From: Rhodocyclales bacterium
GTDB taxonomy: Bacteria; Pseudomonadota; Gammaproteobacteria; Burkholderiales; Rhodocyclaceae
DNA: 50,729 nucleotides
Assembly (NCBI GenBank): GCA_028292505.1
Contig: JAQGMF010000039.1
Span: forward strand, 1-50,729
Direction of reading: 5' to 3'
A program made the position numbers and the translations under genes. The notes beneath the pieces were generated by a model, which did not search any database, was not told the DNA's origin, and was given only the letters and a program-made list of their open reading frames with translations. Positions 9,442 to 17,358 of the stretch are shown piece after piece. Each line of letters opens with the position of its first letter. Within the stretch, counting starts at the first letter, position 1.

Positions 9442-11623
9442 TCAGCGCAGACATCTGGAAGGGCTTGATGAGTATGGTGAAGCCTTCGGCGGAGGCCTTG
9501 CGCACTTCTGAACTGTAGCCGGTCATGAGAATGACGGGCAGCGTCGGGTAATTCAGCATCACCAGGCGCGCCAGCTGCAGGCCGTTGAAATTCCCCGGCA
9601 TGACCAGATCGGTGAGCAACAGATCGAACGCCGCGTCGCTGCCCAGTATCTGGATCGCTTCCACCGCGCTGTGCACCAAGGTGACAGTAAAACCGACTTC
9701 GCCGAGCAATTGGGCAAGCCCCTCTCCGACTTCCACATTGTCCTCGACAACGAGCAGCCGACCCTTGGCGGCGTAGCTGGCATCGAACACATCCTGCACG
9801 GGCCGCTTGCTCGTTTGCATATGCGCGCGCGGCAGGTAGATGGTCATTGTGGTGCCCTCACCTACGATGCTCTTGAGCGTCACCGTACCGCCAGATTGCG
9901 TGGCGAAACCATACACCTGACTCAGGCCGAGGCCGGTGCCTTTACCCACGTCCTTGGTCGTGAAGAAAGGCTCGAAGATGCGCTCTGCAATTTCCTCGGG
10001 CACGCCATGACCCGTGTCGTCCACAACGATGGCAACGAAATCGCCACGCAGGTCGGCCCGGGTTTCGGAACGCTCTGCGGCGCTGACGTTGTAGGCGCGC
10101 ATGCTGATGCGGCCGCCATTGGACATCGCATCGCGCGCGTTGATAGCGAGGTTGAACAAGGCCAGATCGAGTTGCGAAGGGTCGACTTCGATGGCCCAGG
10201 TGCCCGGCTCTGTCATGCATTCCAATTGAATATTTGCACCAAGGGAATGACGGATGAGTTCGCAGACCGAAGGCATGCGCTGCTCGACGTCCACCGCTTC
10301 GGGACGTAGCGCCTGCTGTCGCGAAAATGCCAGCAACTGTCGCGTCAGGCTCTCGCCGCTGAGACGCGCACGGTCTATCGCGGCGAGCTGGCTGTCGATG
10401 CCGGCGTCAGGCAGCCTCAGGCGGATAATGTGAACGTTGCTGCTGATGATCTGCAGCATATTGTTGAAGTCGTGCGCCACGCCACCGGTCATCTGGCCGA
10501 TGGCATCCATCTTCTGGGCGCGCATCAAAGCTTCTTCCGCTGTGATGCGACGCGCCATCTCGCTGCGCAATTGCGAGAGCGCCGCGTGCTCGCGACCGAC
10601 CTTGCCCAGCGCCGTCCAACACAACAGCACCAGCGCGATGGTGGCAGGCAGGATGAAGCCGGCCGCCATCGCCATGCGACCGCGCCAGCGCGCCATGACG
10701 GTCGAGCGCAGCACGCCGACGGCGATGTAAACCGGATACTCGCCGACTTTGCGCACAACGACGAGTCGACGCATGCCATCCAGATCGGAATACACGGCGC
10801 CGCGCGACGAGCCGCCGTAGCGAATGGCCTGCATCACGGCACTACCTGGCGGGAATACGCCGATGCCATTTGCCGGCGTCGGATAACTGAGCAATGCCGT
10901 ACCATCTTCGCGCACGAGGGCGACAGCCAGGTCCTTGTCCGTGCTGGCGATCGAACGATAGAAATCGACGAAGTAACTTTCGGACAAGCCGACGCTGATG
11001 ACGCCCCGGAAGTGGCCATCCGACGATTGCCGTCTGCGGGCGAGGCTGAAGAAATTGCGGCCGCTCAGTTCCCCACGCAATATGCCGGACAAGGCCACGG
11101 GCATCGCGGTGCGCTTGAGTGTCTTGAAAAATTCGCGGTTGGCGATGCTGGTGCCGATCGGCATCGGGTAAAAGTGATCGCTGGCGAGGCAATTTCCCTC
11201 TTCATCGCAAACCCATACGGATTGCAGTTGCGATATGCCAGATGACATGTCGGCCAGTTTCTCATGGAGCTGGCGTTCGTTGGCGCGCGACAGCAGCATC
11301 GGGTCGGCATTGACTATGTCGTCGACGCGTCCGGCGACGGAGGCAGCTGTTTCGAGCACCTTGAGCGCATGCTCCTGGACGATGCGCGCATCGAGATCGA
11401 CACGTTTCCTGGCGGCCCGGTTCTCATCGATGTATGCATGTACCGCCACGATTAGCAGCAGGAGCAGTGGCGCGACAACGGAAGCGCGCATCATCGCCTT
11501 GAGCCAGCGCAGGCTGCTGTCCTCCGTCTGCTGCGATCCGAAAGGCAAATGGTGCCGCAGGACTTTTGCCAGCCTCTTCAGCCTTGCAACGATTTCGAAT
11601 CTTCCCGCGTAGTTATTTGGCAT
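9395..11623 (-). CDS. Hybrid sensor histidine kinase (periplasmic sensor, HisKA, HATPase, receiver)
   Basis: This 742-residue membrane kinase has a first transmembrane segment near residues 45-65. A periplasmic region of about 250 residues resembles Cache-type sensors, and a second membrane segment lies near 320-345. The H-box is in MTGGVAHDFNNMLQ (His near 385), the N-box in NLAINARDAMSNGG, and the G-boxes in DTGHGVPEEI and GKGTGLGLSQVYG. A C-terminal receiver carries the phospho-acceptor in LLTDLVMPG (Asp near 672). The H-box style is that of kinases with a HDFNN signature. It follows the other hybrid kinase by 24 bases in the same direction. No ribosome binding site is visible, and a 14-bp inverted repeat encloses its start codon. 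The signal and output partner are unknown. Confidence 0.93.
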   Translation of the reverse strand: MPNNYAGRFEIVARLKRLAKVLRHHLPFGSQQTEDSSLRWLKAMMRASVVAPLLLLLIVAVHAYIDENRAARKRVDLDARIVQEHALKVLETAASVAGRVDDIVNADPMLLSRANERQLHEKLADMSSGISQLQSVWVCDEEGNCLASDHFYPMPIGTSIANREFFKTLKRTAMPVALSGILRGELSGRNFFSLARRRQSSDGHFRGVISVGLSESYFVDFYRSIASTDKDLAVALVREDGTALLSYPTPANGIGVFPPGSAVMQAIRYGGSSRGAVYSDLDGMRRLVVVRKVGEYPVYIAVGVLRSTVMARWRGRMAMAAGFILPATIALVLLCWTALGKVGREHAALSQLRSEMARRITAEEALMRAQKMDAIGQMTGGVAHDFNNMLQIISSNVHIIRLRLPDAGIDSQLAAIDRARLSGESLTRQLLAFSRQQALRPEAVDVEQRMPSVCELIRHSLGANIQLECMTEPGTWAIEVDPSQLDLALFNLAINARDAMSNGGRISMRAYNVSAAERSETRADLRGDFVAIVVDDTGHGVPEEIAERIFEPFFTTKDVGKGTGLGLSQVYGFATQSGGTVTLKSIVGEGTTMTIYLPRAHMQTSKRPVQDVFDASYAAKGRLLVVEDNVEVGEGLAQLLGEVGFTVTLVHSAVEAIQILGSDAAFDLLLTDLVMPGNFNGLQLARLVMLNYPTLPVILMTGYSSEVRKASAEGFTILIKPFQMSALITAIRERLDQEVERR

Positions 11624-11638
11624 ATCGAAATCGTTGCA
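11585..11638 (-). promoter_or_regulatory. Perfect 14-bp inverted repeat enclosing the start codon of the downstream kinase
   Basis: The arms 11585-11598 and 11625-11638 are exact reverse complements (TGCAACGATTTCGA on the coding strand), separated by 26 bases. On the - strand mRNA the 5' arm lies just before the ATG at 11623 and the 3' arm falls in codons 9-13. The initiation codon therefore sits in the loop. No Shine-Dalgarno sequence is seen. A translational switch, or coupling to translation of the upstream kinase (stop at 11648), is inferred. A protein-binding operator is the alternative. Confidence 0.55.
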
Positions 11639-11647
11639 GTGTGGCTT

Positions 11648-13666
11648 CTATGGAATCGCGGCGTCGGATGTCTGTCGCCGGGCGACGATCGGGGACATCA
11701 AGTTGATCAGGGTGTCCGGCGCGACCGGCTTCACCAGGTGGTGATCGAAACCAGCCTCGCGCGAGCGTCGCCGATCATCATCGCGACCATAGCCGCTCAA
11801 GGCGATCAGTGTGACCGAATCACCGCCCGGCAGGGCGCGAATCTGCTCGGCGGCGCCATAGCCGTCGAGGCGCGGCAACCCGATGTCGAGCAGCACGACT
11901 TGCGGCTGGAAGATGGGAAACGTCTCCACCGCTTCGATGCCGTCATGACATACGCGAACTTCGCTGCCGAGAATATTCAGCAATACCGCCATGCTTTCGG
12001 CGGCATCGTGATTGTCGTCGACAACGAGCACCCGCAAGGACAATGGACCGGATGTGTCAGGATTATCGTATGTCATATTTTTTTCATGTCCCCCTGAAAC
12101 TGCAATGAATTGAGAAGAAAAAGAAGACAAGGGTAACTCGACCAGGAACGTCGTCCCCGGATCTTCCGTGCGTGCCACGCGGACGCTGCCGCCATGCATG
12201 TGCGCGATCCTTTGCACCAGGGTCAATCCGATGCCCAGACCACCCTGCGAACGCGAGATACCGGAATCCAGCTGCGTGAACAAATGGAAGATCTTCTCCT
12301 CCATGCCGCGTGGAATGCCCATGCCCGTGTCGCTCACGGCAATCACCACGCGGTCCGAATTACGCTCCACCGTCAGCGCCACCTCGCCGCCGGGGTCGGT
12401 GAACTTTGCGGCATTGTTGAGCAGATTGGCAAATAATTGTGCGAGGCGCGTCGGATCGGCATGCACCGGCATGGGCCCGGACGGGATTTCCTCGACGAGG
12501 CGATGCGATTTGGCCTCGATCAGCGGACGACTCATTTCGAGCGCCTGGCGGAGTATCGGCGCCAGATCGGTGTAGACCTTGCGCATTTCGAGCTGGTTAT
12601 GCGTGATGCGCGAGACCTGCAGCAAGTCATCGACCAGGCGAGCCATGTTCTCGACCTGACGCTGCAATATGTCACAGGCATTGAGTACGGCCGGGCGTTC
12701 GCCCATTCTCACGATGTCGATGGCCGAGCGGATTGGCGCCAGCGGATTGCGCAGCTCGTGTGCCAATAGTGCAAGGAATTCGTCCTTGAGGCGGTCTGCT
12801 TCGCGCAGTTCGTTGACCAGACGCTGCATCTCTCGGTCCGCCCGCCGGCGCGCGGATACATCGCGAAATACGAGCACGACGCCGACCACCTGACCGTCCG
12901 CATCGAACATCGGCGCCGCGCTGTTTTCGATAGGATGCTCGACGCCGTTCCTGTCGACCAGCAATCCTTCCTGGTCCTGCTTCTCAAGGCGCCCGGAGCC
13001 GAGAACTTTGCTGACCGGATTGTCCACCGGCAAACGTGTCTGTTCGTCGAGCAAGACAAACACCGCCTTCACGTATTGACCGATCACACCATCGCGGCGC
13101 CATCCCGTCAGCTGTTCAGCCACCGGGTTCATCAACATGATGCGTTCATGCTCGTCGACAAGAATCGTCGCATCGCCGATGTTGGTAAGCGTCGTCTCCA
13201 GCCAATCGCGCTGTATACGAATGTTCTTTTCCGATTCGGCACGATGCGCGATCTCTGCTGACAACAGCGCCTCGGTCTCGCTGCGCTGTGCGACTTCGGC
13301 TTCCAGAGCCGCCAGCGCACGATGCATCGCACCGTAGCCGGCACATATTGCGGTGCCGACCGCGATGAACATGCCCGTGCGCAGCAATTCTGCAGTCCAG
13401 AAGCCAGGCGGCGCGTCAACAGGCCAGAAAAGCAGCCAGTTGGCCAACATCGTCACTGCAAGACAGATCAGACCGGCACGACGTCCACTGACGTGGGCAC
13501 AAACGACGATGGCGCCCAAATAGAAAAAGAAATTTTCGCGCTGCGCTACCACGGTGGCGAATCCGAATCGCAACGCTACGGCAATCGCCGCCGCAATAAC
13601 GGCCAACAGATATTCGCCGGGAGGAGTGGATAGATAGCTGCGCAGCTTCATCGAGATTGAGAACAT
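11648..13666 (-). CDS. Hybrid sensor histidine kinase (membrane-embedded N-terminus, PAS, HisKA, HATPase, receiver)
   Basis: From the ATG at 13666 the protein has 672 residues. The N-terminus holds four closely spaced hydrophobic segments, as in the KdpD/DUF4118-type membrane domain. Coiled-coil and PAS regions follow (ATILVDEHERIMLMNPVAEQ). The H-box is LLAHELRNPLAPIRS (His near 303), the ATPase G-box DTGMGIPRGMEEKIF. A C-terminal receiver has its phospho-acceptor in VVLLDIGLPRLDG (Asp near 594). A TTG at 13678 in the same frame is an alternative start; neither start has a clear ribosome binding site. It is the first gene of a two-kinase operon lacking a separate response regulator or phosphotransfer protein. 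Confidence 0.92.
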   Translation of the reverse strand: MFSISMKLRSYLSTPPGEYLLAVIAAAIAVALRFGFATVVAQRENFFFYLGAIVVCAHVSGRRAGLICLAVTMLANWLLFWPVDAPPGFWTAELLRTGMFIAVGTAICAGYGAMHRALAALEAEVAQRSETEALLSAEIAHRAESEKNIRIQRDWLETTLTNIGDATILVDEHERIMLMNPVAEQLTGWRRDGVIGQYVKAVFVLLDEQTRLPVDNPVSKVLGSGRLEKQDQEGLLVDRNGVEHPIENSAAPMFDADGQVVGVVLVFRDVSARRRADREMQRLVNELREADRLKDEFLALLAHELRNPLAPIRSAIDIVRMGERPAVLNACDILQRQVENMARLVDDLLQVSRITHNQLEMRKVYTDLAPILRQALEMSRPLIEAKSHRLVEEIPSGPMPVHADPTRLAQLFANLLNNAAKFTDPGGEVALTVERNSDRVVIAVSDTGMGIPRGMEEKIFHLFTQLDSGISRSQGGLGIGLTLVQRIAHMHGGSVRVARTEDPGTTFLVELPLSSFSSQFIAVSGGHEKNMTYDNPDTSGPLSLRVLVVDDNHDAAESMAVLLNILGSEVRVCHDGIEAVETFPIFQPQVVLLDIGLPRLDGYGAAEQIRALPGGDSVTLIALSGYGRDDDRRRSREAGFDHHLVKPVAPDTLINLMSPIVARRQTSDAAIP

Positions 13667-13678
13667 CCGATCGTTCAA

Positions 13679-14092
13679 TAATTCTTATTTCTTGACGGAA
13701 ATTCAAACGACATATTCATGTCAGCCTGCGAAGCAGTCCTTCAAACTCAAATTCGCATTGAAATGCAATGCGTGGCAATGCGCGCCCAACCCCTGGGGGT
13801 GGTGATGCCATGCAAAAAGTGTTCCGGATAAAGCAGATGGTGTGTCGACTCCCTCAGCCCACTTCGATCGCGAGCTAGAGAGACGGGCAAAGCCCCCTCC
13901 AAGACGGGTGCCCCGCGACCGGGATGGGCTGCGAAGGAATGTAGAAGAGGATGCGCGTCCTGTCGGAATTCGTGACGCTGACGCAGTAGCCGAAAGCGAC
14001 GAGTCTGTGTCGCTGTAGTTTTTACAAGAAGTGCCATCATCAATTACATGAATAAGCGCGCGACGACCACCCTGTCACGTACGTGCCATTAC
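13679..14092. other. Intergenic stretch without a firmly supported gene
   Basis: About 410 bases separate the sensor kinase start from the terminator of the CsbD-like gene. An open frame of 98 codons runs on the - strand (13747-14043), starting TTG-ATG-ATG. It has no ribosome binding site, and its Arg/His/Leu-rich product (including DAHPLLHSFAAHPGRG) has no recognised domain. It may be a dispersed repeat or leader rather than a gene. The promoter of the kinase pair must lie in the left part, but no convincing -35/-10 pair was recognised. Confidence 0.4.
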
Positions 14093-14096
14093 AAAC

Positions 14097-14140
14097 AAGA
14101 CAGGCAACCTTTTCTGGATTGCCCGTCTTGTCTTGTTTAC
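14097..14140 (-). terminator. Rho-independent terminator of the CsbD-like gene
   Basis: AAGACAGGCAA (14097-14107) pairs with TTGCCCGTCTT (14119-14129), with one wobble pair and a 11-base loop. On the - strand it lies just downstream of the CsbD-like stop codon and is followed by a T-rich tract (TTGTTTGT). On the + strand it is also followed by TGTCTTGTTT. Confidence 0.7.
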
Positions 14141-14150
14141 GTCGAGATAC

Positions 14151-14336
14151 TCAACGATTCTTCAGCGCGTCTTTCAGATTTTCCTTGGCATCGCCATAGG
14201 TCTTCTGCACTCCGCCTTCTACCTGCTTTTCGAGGCCCTTGCTTTGCTGACGATCGCTGCCAACGGCCTTGCCGACGGCTTCCTGACTCTTGCCGGCGAT
14301 TTCCTTCGCACCACCTTTGATTTGATCTTTGTTCAT
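14151..14336 (-). CDS. CsbD-family stress-response protein
   Basis: The product is a 61-residue, highly charged, Gly/Lys-rich protein beginning MNKDQIKGGAKEIAGKSQEA, the hallmark of the CsbD family. These small proteins are induced by general stress in many bacteria, and their biochemical role is not established. An upstream in-frame ATG exists at 14363. However, the strong site CAGGAG six bases before the ATG at 14336 decides the start. It sits with two other small stress/envelope genes on the same strand. Confidence 0.88.
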   Translation of the reverse strand: MNKDQIKGGAKEIAGKSQEAVGKAVGSDRQQSKGLEKQVEGGVQKTYGDAKENLKDALKNR

Positions 14337-14414
14337 GACTTGCTCCTGTAATTCATACGTCATACAACGCAGCGTCTAGTTGTGCGCTTGCGAAATTCCG
14401 AGACCACGTGACTA

Positions 14415-14495
14415 CGTCGTCATTCCCGCCAGCTTTACATACGGCGAAGCCGCACGACGCTCCCCTCTCCCGCTTGGGGGAGAGGGGAAAGAGCG
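14415..14495. repeat. Dispersed palindromic repeat (REP-like) with strong hairpin
   Basis: CCCCTCTCCC (14462-14471) pairs exactly with GGGAGAGGGG (14478-14487) across a 6-base loop. Just upstream is CGTCATTCCCGCC, a fragment resembling the palindromic repeats at 17199 and 42469. No T-tract follows on either strand, so it is unlikely to be a simple terminator. It lies between the EF-hand gene and the CsbD-like gene. Confidence 0.6.
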
Positions 14496-14531
14496 GAAAT
14501 GACTGAGCGCTAGTAATTCGCAAGCATCACC

Positions 14532-14795
14532 CTAGTTGTCCTCGGGCGCTCTTTCTTTGAAGACTTCGAATTCGGATTGTGAAATCTTCCCGTCCGAATT
14601 CGCGTCCATCTTCTTGAAGAGAGTGTCGTTCAGTGCTGCCTTCTTCGCTTCCTGCGCATCGATAAATCCGTCGCGATTGGTATCGACCTTCGCGAAATTG
14701 TCGGTCTTCAAATCGCTATCCGCCGCGATCGCCGCAAGCGGCGTGGCGCATACCACGACGACCGCAAGTGCCTTCGAAATAATAGAGATGTTCAT
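14532..14795 (-). CDS. Secreted EF-hand calcium-binding protein
   Basis: This 87-residue protein has an N-terminal signal peptide (hydrophobic core AVVVVCATPLAAIAA). Two EF-hand loops follow, DTNRDGFIDAQE and DANSDGKISQSE, with Asp/Asn at the calcium-ligand positions and Glu at position 12. It is predicted to be periplasmic and to bind one or two calcium ions. AAGGAG precedes the ATG at good spacing. Its neighbours on the same strand are a cysteine-repeat periplasmic protein and the CsbD-like protein. Its role is unknown beyond calcium sensing or buffering, which is inferred from the family. Confidence 0.87.
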   Translation of the reverse strand: MNISIISKALAVVVVCATPLAAIAADSDLKTDNFAKVDTNRDGFIDAQEAKKAALNDTLFKKMDANSDGKISQSEFEVFKERAPEDN

Positions 14796-14879
14796 TTTGC
14801 TTCTCCTTACTGGTTGAAAAATCTTCTCTACCGGCAGGCCGGTGCATTACGACCGCCCCCGGAGTGAATAGACCCAACT

Positions 14880-15422
14880 TTATTTGCCGTAATTAAGCTT
14901 CGCTTCAGCAATACATTTGTCCTTTGCGGCGCCGGTATAGGTATCGCATTTTTCCTTCGCCACGGCATACGTTGCATCGTTCTTGGCATCGGCCGACTTT
15001 TCCTTACTGTCGGCAACCTCCTTATTGGTCTTGGCGTCTTCCTTGGCAGCGACGCGCGCAGCCTTGGCTTCCTTCACGCATACATCCTTGCCATTGCCTT
15101 TCAAGGCCTCGCATTTTTCCAACGCAACCTTGTAGTCGGCTTCGGCATATTCGTCTTGCATATGACGCGAGGCCTTCGCCGAGGGATGCTCATTGGCCTT
15201 CAGCTTGGCTTCAGCTTTGTCTTCGCTGGCTTTGGCCTCGACCTTGCAGACGTCCCGCGGGTTGCCGCTTAGCGGGTTGCATTTTTCTAGGTCCATTTTG
15301 TACTCGGCCTTGATCCTGTCATGCTCTGCCTTGTCAGCAGAGGCCGCCGTCACGTTACATGCTATGACAGCGAGATAGCCACAAGTCATGGCCTTGATCC
15401 AGAGTGATGTATTTGATTGCAT
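14880..15422 (-). CDS. Periplasmic protein with three cysteine-pair repeats, function unknown
   Basis: The 180-residue product has a signal peptide-like N-terminus followed by a Lys/Ala/Glu-rich, probably helical body. Three related units are visible: EKCNPLSGNPRDVCKVEAKA, EKCEALKGNGKDVCVKEAKA and EKCDTYTGAAKDKCIAEAKL. Each has two cysteines separated by eight or nine residues, which suggests three disulfide-stapled helical hairpins in the periplasm. CGGAGA lies eight bases before the ATG. No family was recognised with confidence. Similar Cys-pair, Lys/Ala-rich proteins in beta-proteobacteria are usually annotated as hypothetical. Its neighbours suggest an envelope stress role. Confidence 0.75.
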   Translation of the reverse strand: MQSNTSLWIKAMTCGYLAVIACNVTAASADKAEHDRIKAEYKMDLEKCNPLSGNPRDVCKVEAKASEDKAEAKLKANEHPSAKASRHMQDEYAEADYKVALEKCEALKGNGKDVCVKEAKAARVAAKEDAKTNKEVADSKEKSADAKNDATYAVAKEKCDTYTGAAKDKCIAEAKLNYGK

Positions 15423-15912
15423 GTTCTTATCTCCGATTGATTGCCACCTAGCGATCTCGTCCGCCGAGAATTCGCTCTAGGGCATGTCTGCTTCGCTGCA
15501 ACTGTCATGCCCGAATAGGCGCGCTGCGGTCTGCTGCGAGTTTCAAATCGTGCCGCGACGGGGCTTATATTCTTCAGGGTGATACGCCCGCAAGCGCTGT
15601 GTTGTTATCTGATTTCGCCGCGCTGTGTTGCCACGCAATGTAAGAATTACCGGATCAGGCTCGCTGGGACGCCGGAGAAGTCATACCGTTGATGCAGGAC
15701 AAATGCATCAGCGATGCATCACGCGCGCGACTACCGATCTGTAAACGTAGACTCTCGCGACGTAGGCTCGACGCACAGGGCGAGCCGCGATTGCGACGCG
15801 ATCGGATGCCTTGGCGACTACGAAAAACAGGGCGCGGAACGCTAATTGCTGTAGCTCCGTTGCCTCGCGATTGCGTTGGCACAATTCAAAATGCCAAGCG
15901 GCTGGAGAAATC
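15423..15912. other. Divergent intergenic region
   Basis: About 490 bases separate the - strand cysteine-repeat gene from the + strand OmpA-family gene. The region must hold both promoters. No convincing -35/-10 pair or sigma-54 element was found. The short open frames here lack ribosome binding sites and have Arg/Ser-rich, non-coding-like translations. A small direct repeat (ATGCATCA twice, near 15704-15721) is the only structure noted. Confidence 0.4.
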
Positions 15913-16803
15913 ATGAACAAATCAAAGAAACGTCCAGAGCAAAGCCAAGCTCCGCGGCTGCTAGTGGACAACGAGTATTGTGGAGCACCCGTATCGCGCA
16001 TCAAGACTGCTGGCCACCACAGTTTGGCGCTACGTCTGGTGCCCGCTCTCGCAACACTGACTTTCGCCTTCGGAGCGAACGCTCAATCACCAAAACCGGA
16101 TCCGGCCCTCGTAAATCTCTCGACCGGCAGTATCCCGTATGTCATCACCTCAAGTGGCGCCTTGGTCCGCGGTGGCTATACACAATGCGTCCGTACCGGC
16201 TACTGGTCACTGGAGGCAGCAAAGACGGCGAAGATGAAGGACACTGGCAAACCGGTCGGCTGCTATTGCGAACCGGAGCTGCTGCCCACCGAGGTCTGCT
16301 CGCCGCCACCGCCCGCGCCTGTCGCCGCCCCGGCACCAGCACCGCGCGCAGAACCCGCACCGGTAACACCGCCTCCACCTGTGCTCACGCCTGTGCCATC
16401 GGCGGAGAAAGTGAACATTCCATCGGATGCCCTGTTCGCCTACGACAAGGCGGAGATCTCCGACATAGGCCGCGACAAGCTGACCGATTTCTCGAATCGC
16501 ATCAAGAACATCAATCTTGAAGTGATCACGGCAGTGGGCCATGCGGACCGTATCGGTTCGGATAGCTACAACCAGAAGCTTTCCGAAAAACGCGCAAACT
16601 CCGTCAAGGATTTCCTGATCAGCCAAGGCATACCGGCTAACCGCGTGTATACCGAAGGCAAGGGCAAGACGCAGCCGGTAACGGGAGACACCTGCAAGCA
16701 CATAGGCCCCGAGAATAGGCGCAATCGCAAACTCATCGATTGTCTTGGACCGGATCGCCGCGTCGAGCTTGAAGCGGTCGGTACGCGGACGCCAACCAAG
16801 TAA
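15913..16803 (+). CDS. OmpA-family outer-membrane/peptidoglycan-associated protein
   Basis: From the ATG at 15913, preceded by TGGAGAAA, the product has 296 residues. A signal-like hydrophobic stretch (ALRLVPALATLTFAFGANAQ) lies unusually deep, near residues 38-58, after a basic N-terminus. A Pro/Ala-rich linker follows. The C-terminal OmpA domain carries SDALFAYDKAEIS, GHADRIGSDSYNQKLSEKRA and PENRRNRKLIDC, typical of non-covalent binding to peptidoglycan diaminopimelate. No eight-stranded barrel is evident, so it is more likely a tethering protein. A short in-frame extension starting TTG upstream lacks a ribosome binding site. It is followed by a strong terminator. Confidence 0.88.
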   Translation: MNKSKKRPEQSQAPRLLVDNEYCGAPVSRIKTAGHHSLALRLVPALATLTFAFGANAQSPKPDPALVNLSTGSIPYVITSSGALVRGGYTQCVRTGYWSLEAAKTAKMKDTGKPVGCYCEPELLPTEVCSPPPPAPVAAPAPAPRAEPAPVTPPPPVLTPVPSAEKVNIPSDALFAYDKAEISDIGRDKLTDFSNRIKNINLEVITAVGHADRIGSDSYNQKLSEKRANSVKDFLISQGIPANRVYTEGKGKTQPVTGDTCKHIGPENRRNRKLIDCLGPDRRVELEAVGTRTPTK

Positions 16804-16829
16804 GCTTTAGGTTTTTCTGTCGTAAAAAG

Positions 16830-16857
16830 AAAGCCCGGTGCAAGCCGGGCTTTTTCC
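16830..16857 (+). terminator. Rho-independent terminator after the OmpA-family gene
   Basis: AAGCCCGG and CCGGGCTT form a GC-rich stem around a short TGCAAG-containing loop, followed directly by TTTTT. It starts 27 bases after the stop codon. Confidence 0.92.
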
Positions 16858-17016
16858 ATTTTGGAATTGCGCACTTGTGACTTCTTGCGCTGAGCTTCTG
16901 CCAATGACTTTGTCATTCCAGCTTGGAGGCTGTTCATGATTTTCCATATGTCATACGTCATTCCAGCCCCTCGACAAGCTCGGATAATCCGGCTACTCCT
17001 GGCGAGAATCCAGTAC

Positions 17017-17055
17017 GTGCCTCCGAGCTGGATCCCGGCTTTCGCCGGGATGACG
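17017..17055 (+). repeat. Left arm of a perfect 39-bp inverted repeat
   Basis: The arm runs from GTGCCTCCGAGC to GCCGGGATGACG and is the exact reverse complement of 17199-17237. It also contains its own small palindrome (CCCGGC/GCCGGG). Confidence 0.85.
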
Positions 17056-17198
17056 GTGTTTGGGCTGATTGCCCCGGAACACGGCAAGCAGTTCATGCTG
17101 CCGCGTCGGCCCTGCGGGCGACTTACCGCAGAGGCGCAGAGAACCGTAAAGAAAATCCTCAAGAGTCCTTGAGGCCAGTCAGAACCATGCAGAAAGCT

Positions 17199-17237
17199 CG
17201 TCATCCCGGCGAAAGCCGGGATCCAGCTCGGAGGCAC
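17199..17237 (-). repeat. Right arm of the perfect 39-bp inverted repeat
   Basis: This is the exact reverse complement of 17017-17055, with a 143-base spacer. It begins CGTCATCCCGGC, the same family as the palindrome at 42469-42496 upstream of the flippase gene. Confidence 0.85.
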
Positions 17238-17358
17238 GGCTTTCGCGGGAATGACGCTGCTCGTAACAGGCCACGAAATTCTCCGCCTTTCTCTGTGGCC
17301 CTTTGCGTCCTCTGTGTCTCTGTGGTGAAAGATGTTGCCTTTGACTATGCAAAAATCA

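Larger units (their letters stand above)
16860..17358. repeat. Gene-free block of dispersed palindromic repeats
   Basis: This stretch of about 500 bases has no supported gene and consists largely of repeat fragments. GTCATTCCAGC-type fragments occur near 16930 and 16970. A perfect 39-bp inverted pair occupies 17017-17055 and 17199-17237, and a degenerate copy lies near 17238-17256. Between and after these are CGCAGAGGCGCAGAG (near 17125) and a related inverted stretch rich in CTCTGTG (near 17291-17326). These resemble short intergenic repeats that are common in proteobacterial chromosomes. The block separates the OmpA-family terminator from the convergent lipoprotein gene. Confidence 0.7.
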
